Source: Luteimonas sp. RC10
Lineage (GTDB): Bacteria; Pseudomonadota; Gammaproteobacteria; Xanthomonadales; Xanthomonadaceae
Assembly: GCF_014192745.1 (NCBI RefSeq)
Contig: NZ_JACHYJ010000001.1
Location: forward strand, 599,634-663,633
Length of the DNA: 64,000 nucleotides
Reading direction: 5' to 3'
Shown here: one piece after another, positions 18,020-26,263 of the stretch
Layout: every line of letters begins with the position of its first letter
How positions within the stretch are numbered: the stretch's first letter is position 1
Position numbers and translations under genes: made by a program
The notes under the pieces: generated by a model
What the model saw: the letters and a program-made list of their open reading frames with translations, nothing else
What the model was told of the DNA's origin: nothing
The model's database searches: none

Positions 18020-18660
18020 AGCGTCACAGGCCAGCTTCTAGCGTCGCTCCCGGCCGCGTTGCAGCGATCTCTGCAACGCTTGCGCTTCACTTGGCCGTGG
18101 TGAATTGGCTGTTGTCAGGCCCTGGCACGCCGGATGTGCCGCGGTCGAGTCAGCCGCTACAAATGGTCTATTGGTTGGAGCGGCCCCGCAGTGCAGGAGC
18201 GGAGCCACGCTCGCCTGATGTTGAGGCGGTGCAAGAGCAGCCGCGTCGCCCCACTCAAACGACGGAAAGGCAACCGCATCGTGAAGCTGCATCGGCGTCA
18301 AAGGAACCTGCGCTTGAGGCCGTGTTCGTTGACTCGCGTGCGGCGAAAGTGATCGATCTTTCGCTTCGCGAGAAGATCGCTATTGAGTCGAGCGAAGAGC
18401 GTTCCCGGCTCCCATGGGAGCGATCGGGGGCGCCGCCACCCGCTCCCACGCGATTCGATCGCGCTTGGGCGCCGACCGGCAAGTCAGTCCAGCACGGGCT
18501 GGCATTTCGTTCCGCCCTGGCCAGCCATCTGCTGGGGGCCGTGGGCGCGTTGAAAGAACCTTGCACCAAGCAAGAGCGCGATCGCATGGAGGAGAAGTGC
18601 CACGGCGCGCAGTACAGGGGAGATTTTGGCGATCAGGTTGAGCGATTAAACATCGATTGA
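18016..18660 (+). CDS. Single-TM periplasmic protein with Pro-rich linker (PWER family, copy 1)
   Basis: 214 residues. Short basic N-terminus, one membrane helix (~12-33, ISATLALHLAVVNWLL), a Pro/Arg/Glu-rich linker, and a C-terminal part with RSRLPWERSGAPPPAPTRF and two Cys (LKEPCTKQERDRMEEKCHG). TonB-like topology, with the bulk in the periplasm. The downstream protein at 21860 has the same plan and the same PWER...RF block, so the two are distant paralogues. A GTG at 18004 is an alternative start. No known domain recognised. Possible roles are linking the modification apparatus to the envelope, export or immunity. Confidence 0.6.
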   Translation: MKRHRPASSVAPGRVAAISATLALHLAVVNWLLSGPGTPDVPRSSQPLQMVYWLERPRSAGAEPRSPDVEAVQEQPRRPTQTTERQPHREAASASKEPALEAVFVDSRAAKVIDLSLREKIAIESSEERSRLPWERSGAPPPAPTRFDRAWAPTGKSVQHGLAFRSALASHLLGAVGALKEPCTKQERDRMEEKCHGAQYRGDFGDQVERLNID

Positions 18661-18719
18661 TCTCAGGCAGAGAGTTCATTTATGAGCTCGGGTTAGGAGG
18701 GATCGATAAACCCGCCGGA

Positions 18720-18747
18720 TTGACTTTTTCTTCATGCAACGTAATTA
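18720..18747 (+). promoter_or_regulatory. Strong sigma70-like promoter for candidate peptide 2
   Basis: TTGACT (18720-18725), 16-nt T-rich spacer, TAATTA (18742-18747). Followed in the leader by a perfect 8-bp hairpin TGCGCCCA / TGGGCGCA (18753-18771) before the ribosome-binding site. It is the best promoter match in the island. Confidence 0.6.
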
Positions 18748-18793
18748 TGCCTTGCGCCCATGGTGGGCGCATGGATTATCAAGGAGAAGATAG

Positions 18794-18943
18794 ATGAATG
18801 AGGCAGTTATGGTCGCTGACCAGATCGGTAACCTGATGCAGGTCGGTTCGTCGATCGTCAGTTCGCTCGACAGCTTGGTGCAGGTGGCTGAGCGCCAGGA
18901 AGACGCGATTACCTGCGAAGTCTCGCGCTGCGATTGGCTGTAA
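18794..18943 (+). CDS. Candidate secreted or modified peptide 2 (monocistronic)
   Basis: 49 residues. Consensus AAGGAG 7 nt before the ATG. The N-terminal ~38 residues are an amphipathic helix-like leader (MVADQIGNLMQVGSSIVSSL); the end is ITCEVSRCDWL with two Cys five apart and a Trp next to last. It has its own promoter upstream and tandem terminator hairpins downstream, the arrangement of a highly expressed small product. Both candidate peptides carry Cys and Trp close to the C-terminus. It could be a second substrate of the radical SAM enzyme or a peptide with a disulfide/thioether ring. No family recognised. Confidence 0.6.
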   Translation: MNEAVMVADQIGNLMQVGSSIVSSLDSLVQVAERQEDAITCEVSRCDWL

Positions 18944-18959
18944 AGCCCTAGGGCTTTTC

Positions 18960-18989
18960 TCACGCCGAAGACTCAGGTCTTCGGCGTGA
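18960..18989 (+). terminator. Strong terminator after candidate peptide 2
   Basis: Perfect 13-bp stem TCACGCCGAAGAC / GTCTTCGGCGTGA with a TCAG loop. Just before it, 18944-18955 (AGCCCTAGGGCT followed by TTTTCT) forms a smaller hairpin with a T-run, so the peptide gene ends in two successive terminators. Confidence 0.8.
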
Positions 18990-19098
18990 TTTGAGGTGAT
19001 TGCCCTGATGGGCTGCGCTTTGGGAACGTCGTTGTGATTCGCCCGCGTGCGCGATAAGCATCGATCGAAAGGCGTTTGATTTTGCATGGAGCCTGGTT

Positions 19099-19788
19099 TT
19101 GATCGCGAATGAGCAGATGTCGCTGATGAATGCGGCGAATCTCGATCCTGGTGTGCCAGGTATTTACTTGCTTCCTAGCACTCAAGCAATGCTGGAGCAC
19201 GCGCTTGCAGTATCACGCGAACGATTTGACGTGATCGTAGTGGGCAGCCTTGAGTTCTTCCGAACTTTTTGCCCAGATGTAGCTGACGGCGAGGTTCTCA
19301 CGCCGACTGCATGCTTTGACGTGTGCGAAAAGAGAAGTTCTGATAACCTCACGGTTCTGGCTTTCACGGACCAGCTTGTCTCACCCGAGTTCGCAACGCT
19401 TCTGGTGAGTCGCGCGGGCGCGTTGGAGTTCTTCTCTGCGTTCGAGCGCGTCGCCGTCGTGCGGTATGAGATGCCGCTCTTTCAAACGCTCAACTACGCA
19501 AGCGAGGCTGTGGCGGGTGGCCGCGCGCCAATCGATGGGGACCGCGTGCTGCATGAAGTGGCGCGCTACCTTGGCTTTTGCGCCCAGTTGGGGGATGTTT
19601 GGCTAGCCGCGAAGCTACAAGAAGCGCGGATGCCAGCGAATCGGACGGCTGCTGCGCGTCGGCGTCTGAGGATCTATGCCTCGATTGCCCTGTCGTCCTG
19701 CATCGCTGCTGGTGAACGAGCCGCCTCGCCAGAGTTGCTCAGGCCCTTGTTTGAGGCGAGAAGCGCGCTTGCGCGCCTCCCGGGTTGA
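19099..19788 (+). CDS. Unknown 229-residue protein of the peptide island
   Basis: TTG start at 19099 (an ATG at 19117 is equally possible, giving 223 residues). Soluble, no signal peptide. The N-terminal half alternates beta and alpha (GIYLLPSTQAMLEHALAVSR, FDVIVVGSLEFFRTF, LTVLAFTDQLVSPEFATLLV), suggesting a Rossmann-like sheet; the C-terminal half is helical and basic (RTAAARRRLRIYASIALSS). Several Cys but no metal motif. I do not recognise it. It is the first gene of the second half of the island, 42 nt before an acyltransferase homologue with which it is presumably co-expressed. Codon use is less G/C-biased than outside the island. Confidence 0.7.
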   Translation: MIANEQMSLMNAANLDPGVPGIYLLPSTQAMLEHALAVSRERFDVIVVGSLEFFRTFCPDVADGEVLTPTACFDVCEKRSSDNLTVLAFTDQLVSPEFATLLVSRAGALEFFSAFERVAVVRYEMPLFQTLNYASEAVAGGRAPIDGDRVLHEVARYLGFCAQLGDVWLAAKLQEARMPANRTAAARRRLRIYASIALSSCIAAGERAASPELLRPLFEARSALARLPG

Positions 19789-19830
19789 GCAAGCCCGACG
19801 CATGCTTGCGTCGTAATCAATGGAGTTTTA

Positions 19831-20820
19831 ATGGCCAGCATTCGGTATAGAGCACTCGTCGCGCTATCAGAGATTTTTGGCCGATCCAGGCGGCGCAGCC
19901 ACTTTGTCGAACGTGTGTTGCAAGCGCGGTATTCAACTGAGGCCTATGCATCAATTGAAGCTGCTTGCGCGTTTCAAAGCGTCGCTATCGGTGAGTTCTA
20001 CAGATGGAAAAGTGTGCAATGGGCTGCTATGACCGAGGCGCTACGCCTCGATACGGACGGGATGACGGATTTCCTCGTCTCGCATGATCGCTCCTCATAC
20101 GCTGAGCTTGATGACGCACTCCGTCGGCCGAAAGGGATCTTGGTCGCAACGCCGCACTATGGCCATTTCTTGGTCGCTATCGCTGCAATCTCCGATCGCA
20201 CAGCTGGTCGTAAGGTAGTAAACCTCTTCTTCGATCCGCCAGAGAAGCACTCGGCAAATCGCGATTTCGCGGAGTTTTGCGAAAGGCGATATGGCAAGAG
20301 CGACACAGTCGAGGTCATCTTCAACAACAGGTCCGGCCTTGTCAGAGCGATTAAAGCGCTCCGTCGAGGTGAGCTTGTCGTCATCATGCCGGATGTATTT
20401 GATAACATCGACGAGACATTTGAGATGCCCTTTCTTGGGCGATCAAGGAGCGTTGCACTCGGCACAGCTACGCTGGCCCGTATCTCAGACTCGATCATCT
20501 TGCCGATGGTATCCAAATATGAGAGGGGCGGCTGTTTTAATTCTCATTTTGGGGGTGTGATCGGTGCCGCGCATCCGGAGATTGGGCCTGACCGGGTCTC
20601 GCAGACGCAGTACGATTACGCCCTGATGCGTAAGGTCTTCTCCGCGTTTGAGTCCCTGATAGGGCGAGAAGTGATTCCTTGGCAGTACGCCCGAGACCAC
20701 TTCAATGCGCCCAGCCCGCTTCCGGATGTCGCTCCTGACCAGCTCGACGCGTACTTACGGATGTTTGCAGAAGATCCTAGAGTGAAAGTGGATTTGACGT
20801 CGCCGATCGCGTTGGACTGA
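19831..20820 (+). CDS. LpxL/HtrB-like lysophospholipid acyltransferase family protein (copy 2)
   Basis: 329 residues. Matches the LpxL/LPLAT layout: ILVATPHYGHFLVAIAAI (motif I, His about residue 109), KVVNLFFDPPEK, LVRAIKALRRGELVVIMPD (motif III-like), MPFLGRSRSVALGTATLA and SIILPMVSKYERGG. In lipid A acyltransferases motif I is HX4(D/E); here the His is kept but the acidic residue is not at the usual spacing. Expected reaction: transfer of an acyl chain from ACP or CoA. In this setting the acceptor may be the peptide rather than lipid A (inference). Aligns along its length with the His-less homologue at 17106. GGAG precedes the ATG. Confidence 0.8.
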   Translation: MASIRYRALVALSEIFGRSRRRSHFVERVLQARYSTEAYASIEAACAFQSVAIGEFYRWKSVQWAAMTEALRLDTDGMTDFLVSHDRSSYAELDDALRRPKGILVATPHYGHFLVAIAAISDRTAGRKVVNLFFDPPEKHSANRDFAEFCERRYGKSDTVEVIFNNRSGLVRAIKALRRGELVVIMPDVFDNIDETFEMPFLGRSRSVALGTATLARISDSIILPMVSKYERGGCFNSHFGGVIGAAHPEIGPDRVSQTQYDYALMRKVFSAFESLIGREVIPWQYARDHFNAPSPLPDVAPDQLDAYLRMFAEDPRVKVDLTSPIALD

Positions 20821-20851
20821 CCCGGTTAGGGCAATGACTCAAGGATGTGCT

Positions 20852-21859
20852 GTGATCAAGAATATAGCGTGTGGATTCGCGTTGGCTGGCTTGCTTTCGC
20901 TGTGCGGGACGGCGCTGGCGCAGCAAGATTCTGAGGTTGTGGTCCTTGACGTCGTCTTGGTGTCTGGCGTTCGACCTGCGCCGGGTCTTTGGACTGCCGT
21001 CAAAGGCGATAAGACAGTCCTCATCATGGGCACGTTAACGCCTGTGCCGCGTGGGTTGACTTGGCATTCCGATGCCGTGCGTGAGCAGATTGCCCGTGCA
21101 GACGTCATTTTGGGACAGCCTGGAATTTCCGTGGGCACGAACGTCGGGATCATACAAGGTGCACTTGCGTTGCCTGCGTATCGAAAGTTCCGACGCAACC
21201 CGGATGGCAAGCAGCTGCAGGACGTGTTGACACCAGACCAGTATACACAGTGGATTCGGCTCAAGCAGATCTACATCGGGCGGGATCGCTCCGTGGAGCG
21301 TCTTCGGCCGGTGAATGCTGCCGCTGAACTATCAGCTTCTGCGATCAAACGAATTGGCCTTGAAAATAAGGATCTTGTTCAGCCCGTTGTTCGCGAGATT
21401 GCTGAGCGAAGGGGTATTCCGATCATCTCGACGAAGACACGCATTGTGGTTGAGAACCCAAGGGAAACGCTGGCTGAACTGAACGCCAAGAGTCTTGACG
21501 ATAGCGAGTGTCTGGTGCGGACGATGGAGCGCCTGGACGCCGATCTGCAGAACATGGCCAGTCGAGCGAACGCTTGGGCGGACGGCGACCTTGAAACGCT
21601 GCGGGCGCTCTCGCATGTCAATGAGCGTGCTGCCTGTGCGCAGGTGCTTGCGAGCACAGAGCTGGCGGTGCGAGCTGGCGTTCGGAATGTGGAGACTGCT
21701 ATGCGCCAAAAGTGGCTCGACACGCTCGACGGGACTCTGGAACAGCACGACACGGTGTTCGCGACGCTGCCCATTGCCAGGCTTTTGGAGCAGGAGGGCA
21801 TCTTGTCGGAGCTTGAGGGACGAGGCTTCACTGTTTACGAGCCCGGCCAAACACAGTGA
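20852..21859 (+). CDS. TraB/GumN family periplasmic protein
   Basis: 335 residues from the GTG at 20852, chosen because AAGGA lies 6 nt upstream; an ATG at 20834 is the alternative. Signal peptide (IACGFALAGLLSLCGTALAQ). TraB/GumN features: GLWTAVKGDKTVLIMGTLTP, then helical segments with AADVIL-like ARADVILGQPG and ERRGIPIISTKT. Relatives include TIKI metalloproteases and Enterococcus TraB/PrgY, which blunt self-made peptide pheromone. The GxxH of TIKI enzymes reads GTLT here, so metal-protease activity is doubtful. Beside two peptide genes, a role in peptide processing or self-protection is attractive but unproven. Confidence 0.82.
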   Translation: MIKNIACGFALAGLLSLCGTALAQQDSEVVVLDVVLVSGVRPAPGLWTAVKGDKTVLIMGTLTPVPRGLTWHSDAVREQIARADVILGQPGISVGTNVGIIQGALALPAYRKFRRNPDGKQLQDVLTPDQYTQWIRLKQIYIGRDRSVERLRPVNAAAELSASAIKRIGLENKDLVQPVVREIAERRGIPIISTKTRIVVENPRETLAELNAKSLDDSECLVRTMERLDADLQNMASRANAWADGDLETLRALSHVNERAACAQVLASTELAVRAGVRNVETAMRQKWLDTLDGTLEQHDTVFATLPIARLLEQEGILSELEGRGFTVYEPGQTQ

Positions 21860-22564
21860 TTGGCAGGCCCGAGCCTTGACGGCAGTGACGATTGGGCGCT
21901 CCGGGTGAACGACCAGTGGACGCGGGTAGTCGCGCTTGTAGGCACATGCGTGTTCTATATTTGTGCTGCGCTATTGATTGGCAGGTGGAGCGGACCAGGT
22001 AGTGCTCCGCCAGCCGCAAAGAGCGCGCCGCTTGCGGTCGTTTATGTCGTTCGCTTGAAGGCGGAGGCGGCTGTCATGTTGACTGCAGAGCCCGAGGAAG
22101 ATGTGGCGCCGCTGCCGACGCCCTCCACCGAGGCGGCAGCGCCCAATCATCGGGTATCGCGGAACAACGACGCTGAGCTGTCTACCGAGCAGCGCCCGGT
22201 CGCTTCACAGGATGAGCTAGAGAATCAGGACGCTCGAGAGAGTCCAGAGTCCCAGGTGTCGGCTGCATCACTGCTGGGTTCTGTCCGGGATGCGCCGATC
22301 CCCGTTTCCGAGCGCCGGCCGTGGGAACGGGACCCGGCACTCCGGCGCTCAAGCGCACCTGAGCGTTTTCGCATGCGAGAGCAAGTGGCGCTCGAAGACG
22401 TCGTGAGGGAAGTGTCGAAGTTCCTCGGATTTTGGCCGCCTGGCTATACAGACAATCCCTGCCTGGGCCTTCGAAGCGCGCTCAACGAGATGGTAGGCCG
22501 TCCTGACGCGGATCCGGAGTTGGTCCGCGAGGTTGCACTTGCGCGGGCAAGATTCTGCGGCTGA
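21860..22564 (+). CDS. Single-TM periplasmic protein with charged linker (PWER family, copy 2)
   Basis: 234 residues from a TTG that directly follows the upstream TGA; a GTG at 21905 would remove 15 residues. One membrane helix (~22-42, [19 protein letters not shown]), an acidic linker ([33 protein letters not shown]), and a C-terminal part with [14 protein letters not shown]...APERF and two Cys (DNPCLGL, ARFCG). PWER followed by a nearby RF matches the protein at 18016, as does the overall design. Periplasmic, anchored at its N-terminus; function unknown. Last gene of the island before the comM remnant. Confidence 0.6.
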   Translation: MAGPSLDGSDDWALRVNDQWTRVVALVGTCVFYICAALLIGRWSGPGSAPPAAKSAPLAVVYVVRLKAEAAVMLTAEPEEDVAPLPTPSTEAAAPNHRVSRNNDAELSTEQRPVASQDELENQDARESPESQVSAASLLGSVRDAPIPVSERRPWERDPALRRSSAPERFRMREQVALEDVVREVSKFLGFWPPGYTDNPCLGLRSALNEMVGRPDADPELVREVALARARFCG

Positions 22565-22776
22565 TCGAGGCCCGGCATATCCCGCGTGTTCGCTGCTGTG
22601 TTCGCCGGAAAGGACGCTGGAGTTGAATCCCTGTACTTCATGGGTCTGGAAATATGGGCTCTGACTTGCTGAACATTGATCAGCCAGTCTTTGCACTGGC
22701 ATGCACTGGCCTGTCGGTGAGCGACGCTGCGTATGCGCTTCGACACTCGGTTGGCGCGGGCCGACGTCCCCGTAAT
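22565..22776. other. Gap between the island and the comM remnant
   Basis: About 210 nt holding one weak 41-codon ORF (22654-22779, starts [19 protein letters not shown]) preceded by GGA, with no support beyond being open. No terminator, promoter or att-like repeat was recognised. Confidence 0.35.
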
Positions 22777-23025
22777 TGAGCAGCACCAAGAACTTGAGCA
22801 GCTTGTGCGCGATGCGTACCTCGACCTCGGACGCCAGCGCGGCTTCGGGGCCGTTGGCGGCGGGCATGGCCAGTCGGCGCGGCCGGAGCCTGCGACCGCG
22901 AGCGCCGCCAGCAGCACGCCCTCCACCGCGCGTAGTTCGTCGGCCATTATGAGTTCACCGACAAACTCCCAGTCGCGCAGCGGCTCGGCTGGGATTTCGC
23001 CGCTGGCGGCCAGGATACCGGGTGC
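22777..23025 (-). pseudogene. Diverged, broken fragment of a second comM copy
   Basis: Encodes [39 protein letters not shown] and, in another frame, [14 protein letters not shown]. These parallel [36 protein letters not shown] and [14 protein letters not shown] of the comM gene next door (equivalent to roughly 24075-24320). DNA similarity is clear along about 250 nt, but there is a frameshift near the middle and neither end of the gene is present. It lies immediately after the true comM stop, at the island border, on the same strand. Confidence 0.85.
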
Positions 23026-23060
23026 GGCTTGCCTGTCCCGCTCCGGCGCAGCGCCTGGTC

Positions 23061-24573
23061 TCAGGCGGTTGGCGCCTGCGCCGCATCGACGCCCCGATAC
23101 CCCAGCGCCTCCGTGAGGTGCTTCGATGCGATGTCGGCACTGTCGTCGAGATCGGCGATCGTGCGCGCCACGCGCAGGATGCGGTGCATCGCGCGGGCGG
23201 ACAGATGCAGGGATTCGATCGCGCGTTCGAGCAGCGCCTGGTCGGCGGGGGCAAGCCGGCAGTGGCGGGCGGTCGCGGTCTGATCGAGCCGGGCGTTGAG
23301 GGGTGCCGGCGCGGGCGTGTTGGCGTGCGCGCGCGGCGTCGACGCGGACCCGGATCGCGGCGCTGGTTTCGCCCTGCGGCGCGTCGGGGCGCAGCGCGGC
23401 GGGCGGCAGCCGCGGGACGTCGACATGCAGATCGATGCGGTCGAGCAACGGACCGGAGAGGCGGGCGCGGTAGCGGGCGATCGCGTCGCCGCTGCAGCGG
23501 CAGCGCCCCGACACGTCACCAGCCCAGCCGCAGGGGCAGGGATTCATCGCGGCGACCAGTTGGAAGCGGGCCGGGAACTCGCTTTGCCGCGCCGCGCGCG
23601 AGATCGTCACCGTGCCCGACTCCAGCGGCTCGCGCAGCACTTCCAGTGCGCGGCGGTCCCATTCGGGCAGTTCGTCGAGAAACAGCACGCCGTTGTGGGC
23701 CAGCGAGATCTCGCCCGGGCGCGGTTCGTTGCCGCCGCCGACAAGCGCGACGGCGCTCGCGGTGTGATGCGGGCTGCGGAAGGGACGCGTGCGCCAGCGC
23801 GTCGGGTCGAGGCCGCGGCCGCTGACCGAGAGCACCGCGGCGGTTTCCAGTGCTTCGGCCTCCGTGGCGTCGGGCAGCAGGCCGGGCAGCCGCGACGCGA
23901 GCAGGGTCTTGCCGCAGCCCGGCGGACCGACAAGCAGCAGGTGGTGGCCGCCGGCCGCGGCGATCTCCAGTGCGCGTCGGGCCTGGGCTTGGCCGCGGAC
24001 CTCGCGCATGTCGGGGCCGGGCAGCGCGCGCTGCGGCGGGGCGACTGCGACCGGCAATGGCTTGGTGCCGCCGAGCAGGGCGCAGACTTCCAGCAAGGTG
24101 CGCGCGGTCCGCACCTCGACATCGGACGCCAGCGCCGCCTCGGCGCCATTGCCGGCCGGCACCACCAGTCCACGACCGGCGCCGGCGACCGCGAGCGCGG
24201 CCGGCAGCACGCCGTCGACTGCGCGCAATTCGCCGGTCAGTCCGAGCTCGCCGAGAAATTCCCAGTCGCGCAGCGCTTCAACTGGAACCTGACCACTGGC
24301 GGCCAGGATGCCGAGCGCGATCGGCAGGTCGAAGCGGCCGCCGCCCTTGGGCAGGTCGGCCGGGGCGAGGTTGACGGTGATCCGGCGCGCCGGAAATTCG
24401 TACTGCGCGCATTGGATCGCGGCGCGGACCCGGTCCTTGGCTTCGCGCACCGCAGCCTCGGGCAGGCCGACGATCGACATCGACGGCAGGCCGCCGCCCA
24501 GGTGCACCTCGACCTCGACCGCGGGTGCCCGGATGCCTGCGCGCGCACGTCCGTGCACGAGCGCAAGTCCCAT
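23061..24573 (-). CDS. comM: ComM/YifB family AAA+ ATPase (Mg-chelatase-like), with one-base frameshift
   Basis: With one frame correction this gives about 503 residues, the usual ComM length. N-terminal Lon-protease-like S5 domain (~20-145), then AAA+ domain: Walker [17 protein letters not shown], Walker [17 protein letters not shown] with a zinc-type Cys cluster, and a C-terminal lid (LTEALGYRG). ComM is a hexameric helicase for branch migration in natural transformation. The frame breaks at a run of four G on the + strand (23300-23303), around residue 423; removing one base restores T-L-N-A-R-L-D. This is either a real inactivating mutation or a homopolymer sequencing error. Confidence 0.9.
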
Positions 24574-24584
24574 GGCGCTGTCCT

Positions 24585-25444
<860 letters not shown>

Positions 25445-25540
25445 GTGACGGGGCGTTGCGCGGCCGGTCTGATGCCGTGTCGCGCGGCTAGGCGCATGCA
25501 ACGGATGTCGGGTCGACGCAGGCAACCGGGCGGGCACCGC

Positions 25541-26230
25541 ATGCGGCGCGATGTCATCGTCGTCGCGGCCATCGCGCTTGCCGGCCTCCTCGCCGCCTGC
25601 GACCGCCCCGCGGGCGCGCCGCCGCCGGCCGCGCCGGTGCACGCGGCCAAGCCCGATCATCTCCACCGCCCGGCGTATTTCCGCGCGCTGCTGGCCGAAC
25701 TGGCGGCGCGGCCGGAACTGCGGGGCCACGCGCTGCGGCTGCACCGCTTCGTGTACCTCTACGCCGACGGTTCGGTGTTGCTGTGGCTGCAATCCCCGGA
25801 CGACCCGGCTGCGCTGCTGCGCTACACCTATGGCGACGCCTACCCGGCGCCCGGGATGCACTGGGAGGCCGTCGCTGCTGGACGCGAGGCATCGCCGGCG
25901 GTGCTCGAACCCGACCTGCTCGACCTCGACGCGCTGCCGATCGAGGGCCTGCCGGTCGCCGCCATGGCCGCTGACGCGCAGCTGCGCCGGATGCGGGCCG
26001 AGGCCGGCGACGATGCCGCATCGCAGAACGCGCTGGCGACCGGGCCCGACAGCCTGTACTACGTGATCGGACAGGCCGACGGCGGCCCGGGCTGGCGCGC
26101 CGACATCAATCCGATCCCGATGCGCTGCGAGCGTACGTGGCGGTTCCACTTCGCGCCGGATGGGGCGTTGCGCGAGGTCGAGGCGATGCCCGACCTCGCG
26201 CGCCCGGCCGGCTGCGATGCCGCGCGTTGA
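25541..26230 (+). CDS. Hypothetical lipoprotein
   Basis: 229 residues from the ATG at 25541, which gives a signal with lipobox LLAAC (RRDVIVVAAIALAGLLAAC). A short Pro/Ala linker precedes a compact domain (~45-225) with HRFVYLYADGSVLLWLQSP, LRYTYGDAYPAPGMHWE and SLYYVIGQADGGPGW, and a C-terminal CERTWRFHFAPDG strand. Two Cys in the last 40 residues may bond. I do not recognise the domain. Membrane-anchored in the periplasm; unrelated to flanking glnB and azlC by any evident link. Confidence 0.7.
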   Translation: MRRDVIVVAAIALAGLLAACDRPAGAPPPAAPVHAAKPDHLHRPAYFRALLAELAARPELRGHALRLHRFVYLYADGSVLLWLQSPDDPAALLRYTYGDAYPAPGMHWEAVAAGREASPAVLEPDLLDLDALPIEGLPVAAMAADAQLRRMRAEAGDDAASQNALATGPDSLYYVIGQADGGPGWRADINPIPMRCERTWRFHFAPDGALREVEAMPDLARPAGCDAAR

Positions 26231-26263
26231 CGCGGGCCCGGGCGCGACAGCGAGGATGACGGC

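Noticed and set aside
22654..22779. A 41-codon ORF ([19 protein letters not shown]...) between the island and the comM remnant
   Set aside because: Only a weak ribosome site; it runs into the remnant and ends in a basic tail typical of chance high-GC frames. Kept as a note because a third peptide cannot be excluded.
22444..24573. A single long open frame of about 709 codons spanning comM, the gap and the comM remnant
   Set aside because: After residue ~423 it runs in the wrong frame; the true C-terminus of ComM is in another frame ending at 23061. The long frame is an artefact of high GC plus the frameshift.
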